A stretch of DNA of 64,000 nt from UBA6244 sp965140775 (GTDB lineage: Bacteria; Bacteroidota; Bacteroidia; Bacteroidales; F082), in NCBI GenBank assembly GCA_965140775.1, contig OZ223471.1, positions 930,001 to 994,000 on the forward strand, written 5' to 3'. Numbering within the stretch: position 1 is the first letter of the stretch; each line of letters starts with the position of its first letter. Below the pieces are notes generated by a model, which did not search any database, was not told the origin of the DNA, and was given only the letters and a program-made list of their open reading frames with translations. The translations under genes were made by a program, and so were the position numbers. Positions 52,510 to 61,275 of the stretch are shown one piece after another.

Positions 52510-52989
52510 TTAAATGTCTTCGGTAGCAGCTTCGGTTGTGGTTTTACACTTGCCATAGAAGGTGAGGCTGTGGTAGGCTACTTCCACACCCAGTATTTCT
52601 TCCACGGATTTTTGTATCTCCTGAATACGTGGATCGCAGAATTCCAGCACTTTACCATCTTCCACACACACAAAATGATCGTGTTGTTTGTACTTAAACG
52701 ACCGTTCAAACTGGGCGCAATTGTTACCAAATTGATGTTTGGTTACCAAGTTGCAGTCGAGCAGCAATTCGATGGTATTGTACAAGGTGGCTCTGCTTAC
52801 CCTGTATTTATTGTTCTTCATCCGGATGTACAGGGTTTCGATGTCGAAATGCCCTTCTGTGGCATAAATCTCTTTCAAAATCGTGTAACGTTCAGGCGTT
52901 TTGCGATGCCCTTTCGATTCCAGATATTCAGTAAAAATCTTTTTTACAGATTCAAATGTGTCTTTTCGGTTGTTAAACTTCATCACCAA
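52510..52989 (-). CDS. Fur-family metal/peroxide-responsive regulator
   Basis: A 159-residue Fur-family repressor. The winged helix is residues about 15-85 (KTPERYTILKEIYATEGHFDIETLY, VSRATLYNTIELLLDCNLV), followed by the dimer domain with KQHDHFVCVEDGKVLEF (H103, H105). The structural zinc CxxC pairs of classical Fur are incomplete: Cys108 lacks its partner (CVED), and only one Cys (148) is near the C-terminus. This resembles other Bacteroidota Fur proteins. The metal and targets cannot be told. Confidence 0.88.
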   Translation of the reverse strand: MVMKFNNRKDTFESVKKIFTEYLESKGHRKTPERYTILKEIYATEGHFDIETLYIRMKNNKYRVSRATLYNTIELLLDCNLVTKHQFGNNCAQFERSFKYKQHDHFVCVEDGKVLEFCDPRIQEIQKSVEEILGVEVAYHSLTFYGKCKTTTEAATEDI

Positions 52990-53071
52990 ATCAGTTTAGG
53001 TGGTAAAAATACTACTTTTTATTTTTATATGGTTTAATTACAAATAGAAAATTTTTTCAGGCTTTAATTTT

Positions 53072-55294
53072 TTATGTAATTTTTTGAAGTCTGGTGATTT
53101 TAATTACTTCATCGAGCTTCCTAAGTCGTTGAATAAGTTTACCTAAGGTGAGACTGTTGTCGATATAAAGTGTGATGTATAATTCGATAAGACCTTCTGT
53201 ACTTGTCAGGTTGAATGTTCGTGTATTGATGTGAAATTCGTCTGCAATGATGGTTGAAATTTTCTGAATGAAGCCGATATTGTCGGCGGCTTTGATGTTT
53301 AAGCCGGCCAAAAATTTGATGCCTTCTTCCTGTTTCCATTTGGCTTTCACGATGTTGTTGCCATATTGCGACATCAGTTGGATGGCTACCTGACAATCTA
53401 CTTTGTGGACCCTGATGGGTTCGTTGGGAAAAGCCAGCCCCATCACATTATCGCCGGGGATGGGGTTGCAACACTCGGAGGCCACGAAATCGCTGGTGTT
53501 GAAATCGGCTTTGTATTTGATGGGCTTGGTAACTTCCTCGGATTTTCCATTGGCAGCCAATGGGGCCATCGATTTGGGACGGGTGAAGGGCGACCAGAAA
53601 TTTTTTATCCAACTAATACGGCTTTCGTTGGGTTGCAGTATTTCCTTGAGCTCTTTAAGCCCAATCATGTCTTTGGCCACGAAATAGTACAAGTCAACGA
53701 GACCTTTCACACGATTTCGTTCCAGAATCAGGCTCAGGGTATTTTTATTGTTCTCAAAGTTAAGCTGTTTCAGGTGGGCCTCCAGTTTCTCCATTCCTTC
53801 TTTTCGATAGCTTTTTCGGTCGTTGCGAATGGCAGCAGTGATTCTCGATTTGGCTCTGGCAGTTACCACAATTTTATACCACTCTTCTCTGGGTTTTTGA
53901 ATTTTCGAAGTAACGATTTCCACCTGATCGCCCGATTTAAGTTTGTGATCGATGGGGTAGAGTTTGTGGTTGATGTTGGCTCCGATACAGCTATTTCCCA
54001 GATCGGTATGGATGGCGTAGGCGAAGTCGAGCACAGTGGCATTGAGGGGCATGTTGATCATTTCTCCCTGCGGGGTGAATATGAAGATTTCTTCCGAAAA
54101 CAGGTTCTTCTTAAAGTCGTTGATAAAGTCCAGCGTGTTGTCGTCGTTCTCGAGCAAAAGCAGCTTGGTTTTTTTCAACCAATTTTCAAGACTGGCGTCG
54201 ATAATGCTGGTTTCTTTGTATTTCCAGTAAGCTGCATACCCCTTGTTGGCAATGTCGTCCATGCGCACGCTACGCAGGTGGATATCCACCCAATGACCCG
54301 ATTGCCCCATCACTGTGCAATGAATGGCTTCGTACCCGTTGGCTTTGGGGGTGCTAATCCAGTCGCGAAGCCTTTTGTTGTTGGGCTTGTAGATGGCAGT
54401 GATAATGGAATAGGCTACCCAGCACCTCAGTTTTTCGTCCACGATATCGCCACCAAAAATAATGTCGATGGAATAGGTATTGTATATATCGTCGAAGGAA
54501 ACTTCCTGGGTCTTCATTTTTTGCCAAATGGAATAAGCCGTTTTTTGGTGAAATTTGATTTCATATTCGTAGCCCAACTTATCCAGCTCTTTTTCGATTG
54601 GTTTTTTAAATTCGTTGAAATAAGCCTCTGTTTCGGGTTGTTTCTCCAAAATCCGATTTCTGATATCCTGATAGATGGCTGGTTGCGTGTAAGTAAAGGC
54701 CAGTTCTTCCAACTCGCTTTTTATGGTGTACAAGCCCAGCCTGAATGCCAAAGGGGCGTATATAAAAAGGGTTTCGGAAGCGATTTTGAGTTGCTTTTCG
54801 CGTGGCATGGCATCCAGGGTGCGCATGTTGTGCAGGCGATCGGCCAGTTTAAGTAAAATTACCCTGACATCATCGGTGAGGGTAAGCAATATTTTTTTGA
54901 GGGTTTCGGCCTGAGCGGTAGTGTCTGAGTCGGAAATTTCATCGATTTTGGTCAATCCATCGATAATTTTGGCCACTTCTTCACCAAACATCCCCGAAAT
55001 ATATTCCAGGGTGATATCTGTATCTTCCACGGTATCGTGCAACAGAGCCGCAATGATGGAAGTACGCCCGAGTCCGATCTCGCGGGCCGCGATGGTCGCC
55101 ACACTGATGGGGTGAAGAATAAAGGGCTCTCCCGAACGACGGCGCATATCCTTGTGGGCATCTGCTGCCAAACGAAACGCTTTTCTAACCATCCAACGGT
55201 CGAGGGTATCCTTACGGGTGTACCATTCTTCGATCAAACGCCTGTAATAGCGAAGAATTTCCTGTTTATCGGTATCTGTGTTTACTGTTGCCAT
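53072..55294 (-). CDS. RSH-family (p)ppGpp protein, hydrolase intact, synthetase degenerate
   Basis: A 740-residue RelA/SpoT homologue with HD hydrolase (about 35-200), synthetase (about 230-370), TGS (about 410-475) and C-terminal ACT (about 665-740) domains. Hydrolase residues are all present: H61, H86-D87, E90-D91, and D152/N156 in ADRLHNMRT. In the synthetase domain the loop RLRDWISTPKANGYEA is kept. However, FDDIYNTYSIDII has Asn272 where FDQIFDLIAIR-type sequences have the catalytic Asp, Asp277 for the Arg, and WVDIHLRS has Asp337 for the catalytic Glu of EIQIRT. It is probably a hydrolase-biased SpoT. TAACTTTG lies 20 bases before the start. Confidence 0.9.
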   Translation of the reverse strand: MATVNTDTDKQEILRYYRRLIEEWYTRKDTLDRWMVRKAFRLAADAHKDMRRRSGEPFILHPISVATIAAREIGLGRTSIIAALLHDTVEDTDITLEYISGMFGEEVAKIIDGLTKIDEISDSDTTAQAETLKKILLTLTDDVRVILLKLADRLHNMRTLDAMPREKQLKIASETLFIYAPLAFRLGLYTIKSELEELAFTYTQPAIYQDIRNRILEKQPETEAYFNEFKKPIEKELDKLGYEYEIKFHQKTAYSIWQKMKTQEVSFDDIYNTYSIDIIFGGDIVDEKLRCWVAYSIITAIYKPNNKRLRDWISTPKANGYEAIHCTVMGQSGHWVDIHLRSVRMDDIANKGYAAYWKYKETSIIDASLENWLKKTKLLLLENDDNTLDFINDFKKNLFSEEIFIFTPQGEMINMPLNATVLDFAYAIHTDLGNSCIGANINHKLYPIDHKLKSGDQVEIVTSKIQKPREEWYKIVVTARAKSRITAAIRNDRKSYRKEGMEKLEAHLKQLNFENNKNTLSLILERNRVKGLVDLYYFVAKDMIGLKELKEILQPNESRISWIKNFWSPFTRPKSMAPLAANGKSEEVTKPIKYKADFNTSDFVASECCNPIPGDNVMGLAFPNEPIRVHKVDCQVAIQLMSQYGNNIVKAKWKQEEGIKFLAGLNIKAADNIGFIQKISTIIADEFHINTRTFNLTSTEGLIELYITLYIDNSLTLGKLIQRLRKLDEVIKITRLQKIT

Positions 55295-55314
55295 TTTACC
55301 ATCCCTCGAACTGG

Positions 55315-55322
55315 CAAAGTTA
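55315..55322 (-). promoter_or_regulatory. -7 promoter box of the RSH gene
   Basis: TAACTTTG on the minus strand, 20 bases before the ATG, matches TAnnTTTG. Confidence 0.5.
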
Positions 55323-55458
55323 GTGAATTATTGAGCTGCGAAAAGGATTAAAAAAATATTTGTAAGAGAAAAATGGCTGCTGTTGTCGGTGATTCCTGAC
55401 TTTTTTTGGCATGGGGTTTGTTTTTTATTCGTAATTTTGATGGACGGTAAACAACCAG

Positions 55459-58077
55459 ATGAAAAGAACCTTACTTCTTCTTGCCACGATACTGTATTTC
55501 AGCAACTTGCTGTGGGCAACCCATCAGCGGGCAGCCGAAATTACTTACCGTCATATTACCGGGCTCACCTACGAATTTACGGTTACCATGTACACCCGAA
55601 CGGCAAGCCAGGCCGATGATGAACGAACTTTTATGCCGATCTATTGGGGCGACAATACTGCGGATGCTTTGCCAAGAAGTGTTTTTGAGCCCTTGCCTGA
55701 CGTATTTGACGTAACCCTGAATATATACAAAGGTGAACATACCTTTCCCGGCCCGGCCACCTATGTCATTTCGGTGGAAGACCCCAACCGAAATCTGGAT
55801 GTGTTGAACATTCCCAATTCGGTTAACGTGCCCATGTTCATCCAAACTACCTTGGTCATCAATCCATTCTTGGGCTTCAACAACAGTGTTCAATTGCTCA
55901 ATCAACCCATCGACCAGGGCTGTGTGGGCAAAACTTTCATCCATAACCCCGGAGCGTACGACCCGGATGGGGATAGCCTTTCGTACCGACTGGTGGTGTG
56001 TAAAGGTGCGGGCGGTTTTGATATTCCCGGATATACCTATCCCCTGGCTTCCGATTTCTTTTCCATGGATCCCGTTACCGGCGACATGATTTGGGAAACC
56101 CCGCTCATTCAAGCGGAATACAATGTGGCCTTCGTGGTGGAAGAATGGCGCTTTGGCATCCTGATTTCCTCGGTTCGTCGCGATATGCAAATCAATATCG
56201 TGGCCTGCGATCATGATCCCCCCATGATTTATACCATTGATGATACCTGTGTGATTGCCAACGACTTTCTTCAGTTTGGCGTTACGGCCATCGATCCTGA
56301 TGGAACCAATGTGGAACTTACCGCCATAGGTGGCCCCTTCGAAATTGAACCCAATAGCGCCTATCTGGAACCTCCTTTTCCTTCCGGCAACGATACGGTG
56401 GAGGCTGTTTTTAATTGGCCCACCCTATGCCGGCATGTGCGTGTAGAACCATACACGGTTACGTTTAAGGCCAAAGACAATGGCTTTCCGGTGAACCTGG
56501 TGGATTTTAAAACGGTTTTTATTCACGTGATTTCGCCGGCACCCGAAAACCTGGTGGCAGAGCCTCTTGGCATGGGCATTAACCTTAGTTGGGATGCCGC
56601 CACCTGCGAAAACGCCATTGGTTACAAAATATACCGCAGAGCAGAACCCTCAGGTTGGGAACCCGGTTATTGCGAAACCGGCGTGCCTGCCTACACAGGT
56701 TTTCGCATGATTGCCGAATTGAATGGAATTTCCAATACCGATTACCGCGACGATAACAATGGCGCAGGCCTGGTTGTGGGTGTGAACTACTGTTACCGCG
56801 TTACGGCCATATTTTATGATGGCGCCGAAAGTTTGGCTTCCAACGAAGATTGCGGATACCTTAAAAGGGATATCCCCATCATTACCCACGTGAGCAACGA
56901 CAGCACTGATCTTAACATCGGGCGTGTGTTCGTGGATTGGGCACGACCCATCGAATTGGATACCATCCAACATCCCGGTCCTTATCAGTATGTGCTGTTG
57001 CGTTCGGAAGGAACCGTTTGGAACAACCCGCAAACATTGGCTGTATTTCAGGGACTCTACGATACAAGTTACCTGGATGAATCGGTTAATCTGAATACTT
57101 TCGGCGATGCCTACAGCTATCGGGTAAAGCTGGAGAGCCAATCGGAGCCGGATTTGGGTAGCTCCCAAGCTGCTTCCTCACTGTTTCTAAAAACTGTTCC
57201 AACCGATCGTGAAATAAAACTGGAATGGGCGCCTCAAGTGCCCTGGACCAACACCTTATATTATGTGTTCCGAAAAGATCCGGGAGGTACCGACTATCAG
57301 CTGATTGATTCTACCGTTAATTCATTTTATAGAGATCAGGGACTGGAAAATGGGTTGGCCTATTGCTACTATTTGGTGAGCAAGGGTAAATACTCCATTC
57401 CCGACTTGCCCGATCCGCTGATCAATTACAGTCAGCTAACCTGTCAAACCCCGGTGGACAACATACCTCCCTGTCAGCCATTGATATGGGTTGATACTGA
57501 TTGCGAACAGGTTAGTAACGAAATAAAAATGTATTTACCCTACGATTCGTGTAGTTATGATGCCCTGAAATATTATCTCTATTATCTTCCTCCGGGGACC
57601 AACTCCCCACAGTTGCTCGATTCCATTGATTGTATTTTTCGGGATACCTCCTACTACCTGCATACGAATATTGACTATGTGGTGGGCTGTTATTACGCCA
57701 CAGCCATCGATTCGGTGGGCAATCTTAGTGAGCCCAGCGAAATAGCATGTGTGGATTACAATGCATGCCCCATCTATGAAATTCCCAATGTATTTTCTCC
57801 CAATGGCGACCAATACAATAATTTGTTGGTTCCGCTTTCGTCGCGATCGGGCAATCCAAAGGCCAATGTGGACCGAATCGACATGACCATTTTTAACAGA
57901 TGGGGAAAAGTGATGTACACCACCAGCGACCCGCAAATTAACTGGGATGGTAAAAATCAAAACAACAACCAGGATTGCGAAGAAGGGGTGTACTATTATG
58001 TGTGTGATGTATATGTCGTCACCCTTCAGGGCGAATTGGTAATCAACATGCAGGGCTCGGTAACCATCGTTAGGTAA
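55459..58077 (+). CDS. Secreted multidomain protein with type B T9SS sorting domain
   Basis: An 872-residue surface or secreted protein. The signal peptide is about 1-20 (LLLATILYFSNLLWA). The middle holds cadherin/Ig-like beta domains (NPGAYDPDGDSLSYRLVVCKG, FGVTAIDPDGTNVEL) and fibronectin-III-like repeats from about 365 (PENLVAEPLGMGINLSWDA, TDREIKLEWAPQVPW). The last 100 residues are the gliding-motility C-terminal (CHU_C) domain: YEIPNVFSPNGDQYNN, MTIFNRWGKVMYTT, WDGKNQNNN, GVYYYVCDV. This is the type B cargo signal of the type IX secretion system. TAATTTTG at 55432-55439 is a likely -7 box. Confidence 0.9.
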   Translation: MKRTLLLLATILYFSNLLWATHQRAAEITYRHITGLTYEFTVTMYTRTASQADDERTFMPIYWGDNTADALPRSVFEPLPDVFDVTLNIYKGEHTFPGPATYVISVEDPNRNLDVLNIPNSVNVPMFIQTTLVINPFLGFNNSVQLLNQPIDQGCVGKTFIHNPGAYDPDGDSLSYRLVVCKGAGGFDIPGYTYPLASDFFSMDPVTGDMIWETPLIQAEYNVAFVVEEWRFGILISSVRRDMQINIVACDHDPPMIYTIDDTCVIANDFLQFGVTAIDPDGTNVELTAIGGPFEIEPNSAYLEPPFPSGNDTVEAVFNWPTLCRHVRVEPYTVTFKAKDNGFPVNLVDFKTVFIHVISPAPENLVAEPLGMGINLSWDAATCENAIGYKIYRRAEPSGWEPGYCETGVPAYTGFRMIAELNGISNTDYRDDNNGAGLVVGVNYCYRVTAIFYDGAESLASNEDCGYLKRDIPIITHVSNDSTDLNIGRVFVDWARPIELDTIQHPGPYQYVLLRSEGTVWNNPQTLAVFQGLYDTSYLDESVNLNTFGDAYSYRVKLESQSEPDLGSSQAASSLFLKTVPTDREIKLEWAPQVPWTNTLYYVFRKDPGGTDYQLIDSTVNSFYRDQGLENGLAYCYYLVSKGKYSIPDLPDPLINYSQLTCQTPVDNIPPCQPLIWVDTDCEQVSNEIKMYLPYDSCSYDALKYYLYYLPPGTNSPQLLDSIDCIFRDTSYYLHTNIDYVVGCYYATAIDSVGNLSEPSEIACVDYNACPIYEIPNVFSPNGDQYNNLLVPLSSRSGNPKANVDRIDMTIFNRWGKVMYTTSDPQINWDGKNQNNNQDCEEGVYYYVCDVYVVTLQGELVINMQGSVTIVR

Positions 58078-58097
58078 GCCTTTTTTCAAGAAATAAT

Positions 58098-58607
58098 TTA
58101 TGGTTGAATTTCTACACCTTCCGTGGTGAACGAAAGCCCTTGTTGTCCTGAAGTGCCAATCATAACAGCTTGTATCACCGGACGGTTTAGCTTACTCCTT
58201 CCTCCCCAATGAACTAAAAAGTTGGCGCCGGCACCACCTGTTTTATCTTTTTCGGCCACGATAAACTCCAGCGATTCCAAGGGTCTTACTTGCAATGGGT
58301 GCTCCAGGTAGTTTTTGATATGATCACCTTTGGAATTGTAGTAATCGACGCCAAACAAATACAAAGTGTCGTGCAAATCGGTATTTCTTACGCTCAGGGT
58401 GGCCGTCAGGTAAATTCTCTTGGATCCATCCTGATGGTAAATGTCGGAATAGATGGGGACATAAACCAGGTGTGATGTGTCGGCGTTCTCATGTGCCAAA
58501 GTCGAAACATTGTATTCGTGACTTGGAAAAGTAACGGGTTTCTTCTCCTGGGTTTGACAAGCTGATACCGCCAATGCCAATATCCACCAAAAGGTTGTGT
58601 TTTTCAT
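58098..58607 (-). CDS. DUF3124 lipoprotein
   Basis: A 169-residue lipoprotein with lipobox ALAVSAC (Cys17). The mature part YVPIYSDIYHQDGSKRIYLTATLSVRNTD..LFGVDYYNSKGDHIKNYL..LESLEFIVAEKDKTGGAGANFLVHW fits, from memory, family DUF3124, which has no known function. The frame is open to 58646, but the ATG at 58607 begins at the signal sequence. It is convergent with the type IX cargo gene, 20 bases from its stop. Confidence 0.8.
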   Translation of the reverse strand: MKNTTFWWILALAVSACQTQEKKPVTFPSHEYNVSTLAHENADTSHLVYVPIYSDIYHQDGSKRIYLTATLSVRNTDLHDTLYLFGVDYYNSKGDHIKNYLEHPLQVRPLESLEFIVAEKDKTGGAGANFLVHWGGRSKLNRPVIQAVMIGTSGQQGLSFTTEGVEIQP

Positions 58608-58710
58608 GGTTTTTGTTGTAAAGGTATTAATTTTCACAAAAGCCACGCTCGTTAACAGGCATTGGTTAAAAAATGTAGCTTAATAATGGTCAGATTGTGT
58701 AAACTGCCCT

Positions 58711-58718
58711 TATCTTTG
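58711..58718 (+). promoter_or_regulatory. -7 promoter box of the DivIC/FtsB-like gene
   Basis: TATCTTTG lies 15 bases before the ATG and matches TAnnTTTG. Confidence 0.45.
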
Positions 58719-58733
58719 TGAAAAATTTGGGTC

Positions 58734-59027
58734 ATGGTCAACTTAAAGCGTTTTAACAACAAATACTTTTATACCGGCTTGGCGTTTGCCGTATGGATTT
58801 TGTTTTTCGATCAGGAAAGCATGTTGGAGCAATATCGCCTTTCGGAGACGTTGAACGGACTCAAAGGACAAAAAGAATATTACGAAAGTGAAATTGCCCG
58901 TACCGAGCAAGCCGTGAACACCTTAACCAACGACACACTGAGTCTGGAACGGTACGCCCGTGAGAAGTACTACATGAAACGCAGCAACGAAGATGTGTAT
59001 GTTGTGGTTCGTGAGGAAGAAGAGTAA
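58734..59027 (+). CDS. DivIC/FtsB-like septum formation protein
   Basis: A 97-residue bitopic membrane protein of the divisome: short cytoplasmic start, one helix (about 12-26, TGLAFAVWILFFDQ), a coiled coil (about 33-72) and the conserved end SLERYAREKYYMKRSNEDVYVV. In E. coli FtsB pairs with FtsL and FtsQ to license septal wall synthesis. Size and layout are typical. It converges with the MBL hydrolase, 11 bases from its end. Confidence 0.88.
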   Translation: MVNLKRFNNKYFYTGLAFAVWILFFDQESMLEQYRLSETLNGLKGQKEYYESEIARTEQAVNTLTNDTLSLERYAREKYYMKRSNEDVYVVVREEEE

Positions 59028-59038
59028 CCGATTATAAA

Positions 59039-59743
59039 TCAAGTCATCCGTTTTTTTAGTGCCCGCTCAAATATCGCTTTGCCGAATCTTTTTCCATGAG
59101 CGGGGTAGAAGTTGTCCACAGACAGCAAATTGAGTTTTTGCCATGTTTGCAACAGCGTAGGCTCATCACTGGCAAAGGGTGGCCATATTTTTCCGGCCAG
59201 GTTAAAAATGGTATCGCCTCCCAAAAGTTGCCCGTCGATGAGCATGGAGGACGAACCCACGGTGTGTCCCGGTGTGTGAACGATGATTCCTTTCGCCCCC
59301 CATTCGGTGGTGGAAATTTTTTCGTCGAATAATATATCAGCTTCTACCGCATCAAATCGTGCATGGGATGGACTGAAATGCCTGCCCAGCCAGGAGATGA
59401 GTTGAAACAATGGGTTGGTTCCTTTGGGAACTCCGTGCCAACCTGCTGCCAGAAAGGAGGCCTCGCTGCGGTGTACAATAATCGGAGCCCCACTCGCCTT
59501 TTTCATCATTTGGGCATTGCCGGCATGGTCGTAGTGGGTGTGGGTAAGAAAAATAAACTGCAGATTTTTGATTTGTAGTCCGCGCGAGGTGATGTTGGTG
59601 AGGACCTTGTTGCCATAGCCCGGACTTCCTGTATCAACCAAAAAATATCCGCCCTCATGGATTACAAGGTAACAATGGCCCACGCCTGCCATGATGGGGA
59701 TGATTTTAGTGTTTCCCAACCTGATAGATCTGGTAGTTTTCAT
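59039..59743 (-). CDS. Metallo-beta-lactamase-fold hydrolase
   Basis: A 234-residue MBL-fold enzyme. The metal motif is FLTHTHYDHAG (H68, H70, D72, H73), with later ligands in HTPGHTVGSS, GGDTIFN and YPAHG. All dinuclear metal ligands are present, so it is likely active. The family includes glyoxalase II, lactonases and others; the substrate cannot be told. The ATG at 59743 is used because family members start near SIRLGNTKIIPI; an ATG at 59806 would overlap the upstream gene by 101 bases instead of 38. Confidence 0.88.
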   Translation of the reverse strand: MKTTRSIRLGNTKIIPIMAGVGHCYLVIHEGGYFLVDTGSPGYGNKVLTNITSRGLQIKNLQFIFLTHTHYDHAGNAQMMKKASGAPIIVHRSEASFLAAGWHGVPKGTNPLFQLISWLGRHFSPSHARFDAVEADILFDEKISTTEWGAKGIIVHTPGHTVGSSSMLIDGQLLGGDTIFNLAGKIWPPFASDEPTLLQTWQKLNLLSVDNFYPAHGKRFGKAIFERALKKRMT

Positions 59744-61127
59744 CCTGGTAGATAATTTTTTCGGGTAGCTTGAGAGGTGTGCCAAAGGTGTGCTGAAGTA
59801 TGACAATATATTTTAATCCATTGGATTCCAGTTGGCTGCGGTATTCCACACTGGCAATCTGTTCATTTGAATTTACCCACCCCTTGCGGTGTGCAAAATA
59901 CATGGGTGTGGGGTATTCGCCGCTGTTGATCAGGACAAGGTCGGTTGGTTGGGAGAATTGATCGAGTACAGTTTCCAGTTTTAAAAGAGGCATTTCCGAT
60001 TTTCTTATCCTGAAGTCATGTTGCTGGTTTAGCACGCCTTCCACCACAATGGCTGACAAAAGCAACACGGCCAACCAACGTTTTTTTATCAATGTTAAAA
60101 AATATCCACCCATGATGGCCATTACCGGAACTAACGGAATCATGTAATAACTGTGAAATGAGAAGGTCTGTCCGGCTTTCATGACAACCACCAGAAAGGG
60201 AATGAACACAACCAAAAATACCGTCAATAGATGGTAATTTTTTTTCTTTATTGCCATGATGAGTCCCAGCATAAATGCCCCAAATCCAATAAATTTCATG
60301 GCATTCTCGTAAAAATTTTTCAACGAATCGTTCCAGTTTTGTACCACCTCACTCATCCCCTGAAGCATGCCATTACCCATAAAAAAATGCCAGAACCCGT
60401 AGTTTTCAACCAGAAAGGGAACCCAGTAAAAATACCAGAGCCCCACCGGTATCATGCTGAATGTGAGCATAAGGAATACGGTTAACCTCCGATTGGCCGA
60501 TACCTGATGCGCTAGCAGGAGGGGAATGAACCCGCCAAGGAGACATATTGCCGGAAGTTTAGATAAGGTTCCTGCCATTATCAAAACCGCGGATCCAACA
60601 AGATTTATTTTTGAGGCTTTTCGGTCGAGGTAGTTGGTGCCCAAATACATGCCAATTAGGACTAGAGAAACCGAAAAGGTATCGGGCATTATTTTTCTTG
60701 AGTAGGAAAACCAAAGTGATGAAAGCAGTATCAGGGTGGCATTGAAGGCCAATTGCCGATTAAAATACTTTTTGACCAATAAATAGAAATACCAGGTCCC
60801 GATGGATGAAACAATCAGGTTGATGAGTCGTCCATACCAATGATCATAGCCGAATACCAGCGAAACCAGATAAATCAGGTAATTGAGCAAGGGAAATTCC
60901 ATACCGGTGATGCCTGTTTTTTCTCCGGCAATATCAATTCTGGGGTAAAACATGTTGGCGTCTGTTTCCACAAAATTCCGCGCTACCATCGTAACGGTGG
61001 TTTGCCTCCAATTGTGCGCCACTTCTAATGGAGGAAGGGTGATGCCATACAAACGGATAATAAAAAACAGCATGATCCAAAAACCTGCTTTGGACAAAAT
61101 ATGTTTTTTTATGACGTTTAAATCCAT
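59706..61127 (-). CDS. ArnT/PMT-like (GT39-type) glycosyltransferase
   Basis: A 473-residue membrane protein with about ten to twelve helices and a short C-terminal soluble end. The first periplasmic loop LPPLEVAHNWRQTTVTMVARNFV resembles the loop of dolichyl-phosphate-mannose or ArnT-type transferases that use a lipid-linked sugar, but the usual D-E pair reads EVAHNWRQ. The acceptor and sugar are unknown. The frame is open to 61154; the ATG at 61127 (MDLNVIKK) is equally possible and was chosen for proximity to the hydrophobic start. It overlaps the MBL gene by 38 bases, so the two are coupled. Confidence 0.72.
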   Translation of the reverse strand: MDLNVIKKHILSKAGFWIMLFFIIRLYGITLPPLEVAHNWRQTTVTMVARNFVETDANMFYPRIDIAGEKTGITGMEFPLLNYLIYLVSLVFGYDHWYGRLINLIVSSIGTWYFYLLVKKYFNRQLAFNATLILLSSLWFSYSRKIMPDTFSVSLVLIGMYLGTNYLDRKASKINLVGSAVLIMAGTLSKLPAICLLGGFIPLLLAHQVSANRRLTVFLMLTFSMIPVGLWYFYWVPFLVENYGFWHFFMGNGMLQGMSEVVQNWNDSLKNFYENAMKFIGFGAFMLGLIMAIKKKNYHLLTVFLVVFIPFLVVVMKAGQTFSFHSYYMIPLVPVMAIMGGYFLTLIKKRWLAVLLLSAIVVEGVLNQQHDFRIRKSEMPLLKLETVLDQFSQPTDLVLINSGEYPTPMYFAHRKGWVNSNEQIASVEYRSQLESNGLKYIVILQHTFGTPLKLPEKIIYQDENYQIYQVGKH

Positions 61128-61275
61128 TTTTATCAGTATTCGTGATTTTGTCACACGCTATCAACTTCCCAATCTAAATACCGGTGGCATATTTCCATTG
61201 ATGTGCCTGTTCAACAGCAGGTATCCCCTTTGAGCAGACTCTTTTCCGATTTTGTGTTAAAATGGATCAAAGCGA

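Noticed and set aside
53366..54856. A 496-codon plus-strand frame
   Set aside because: It lies wholly antisense to the RSH gene, whose motifs are unambiguous; long antisense frames arise from codon bias.
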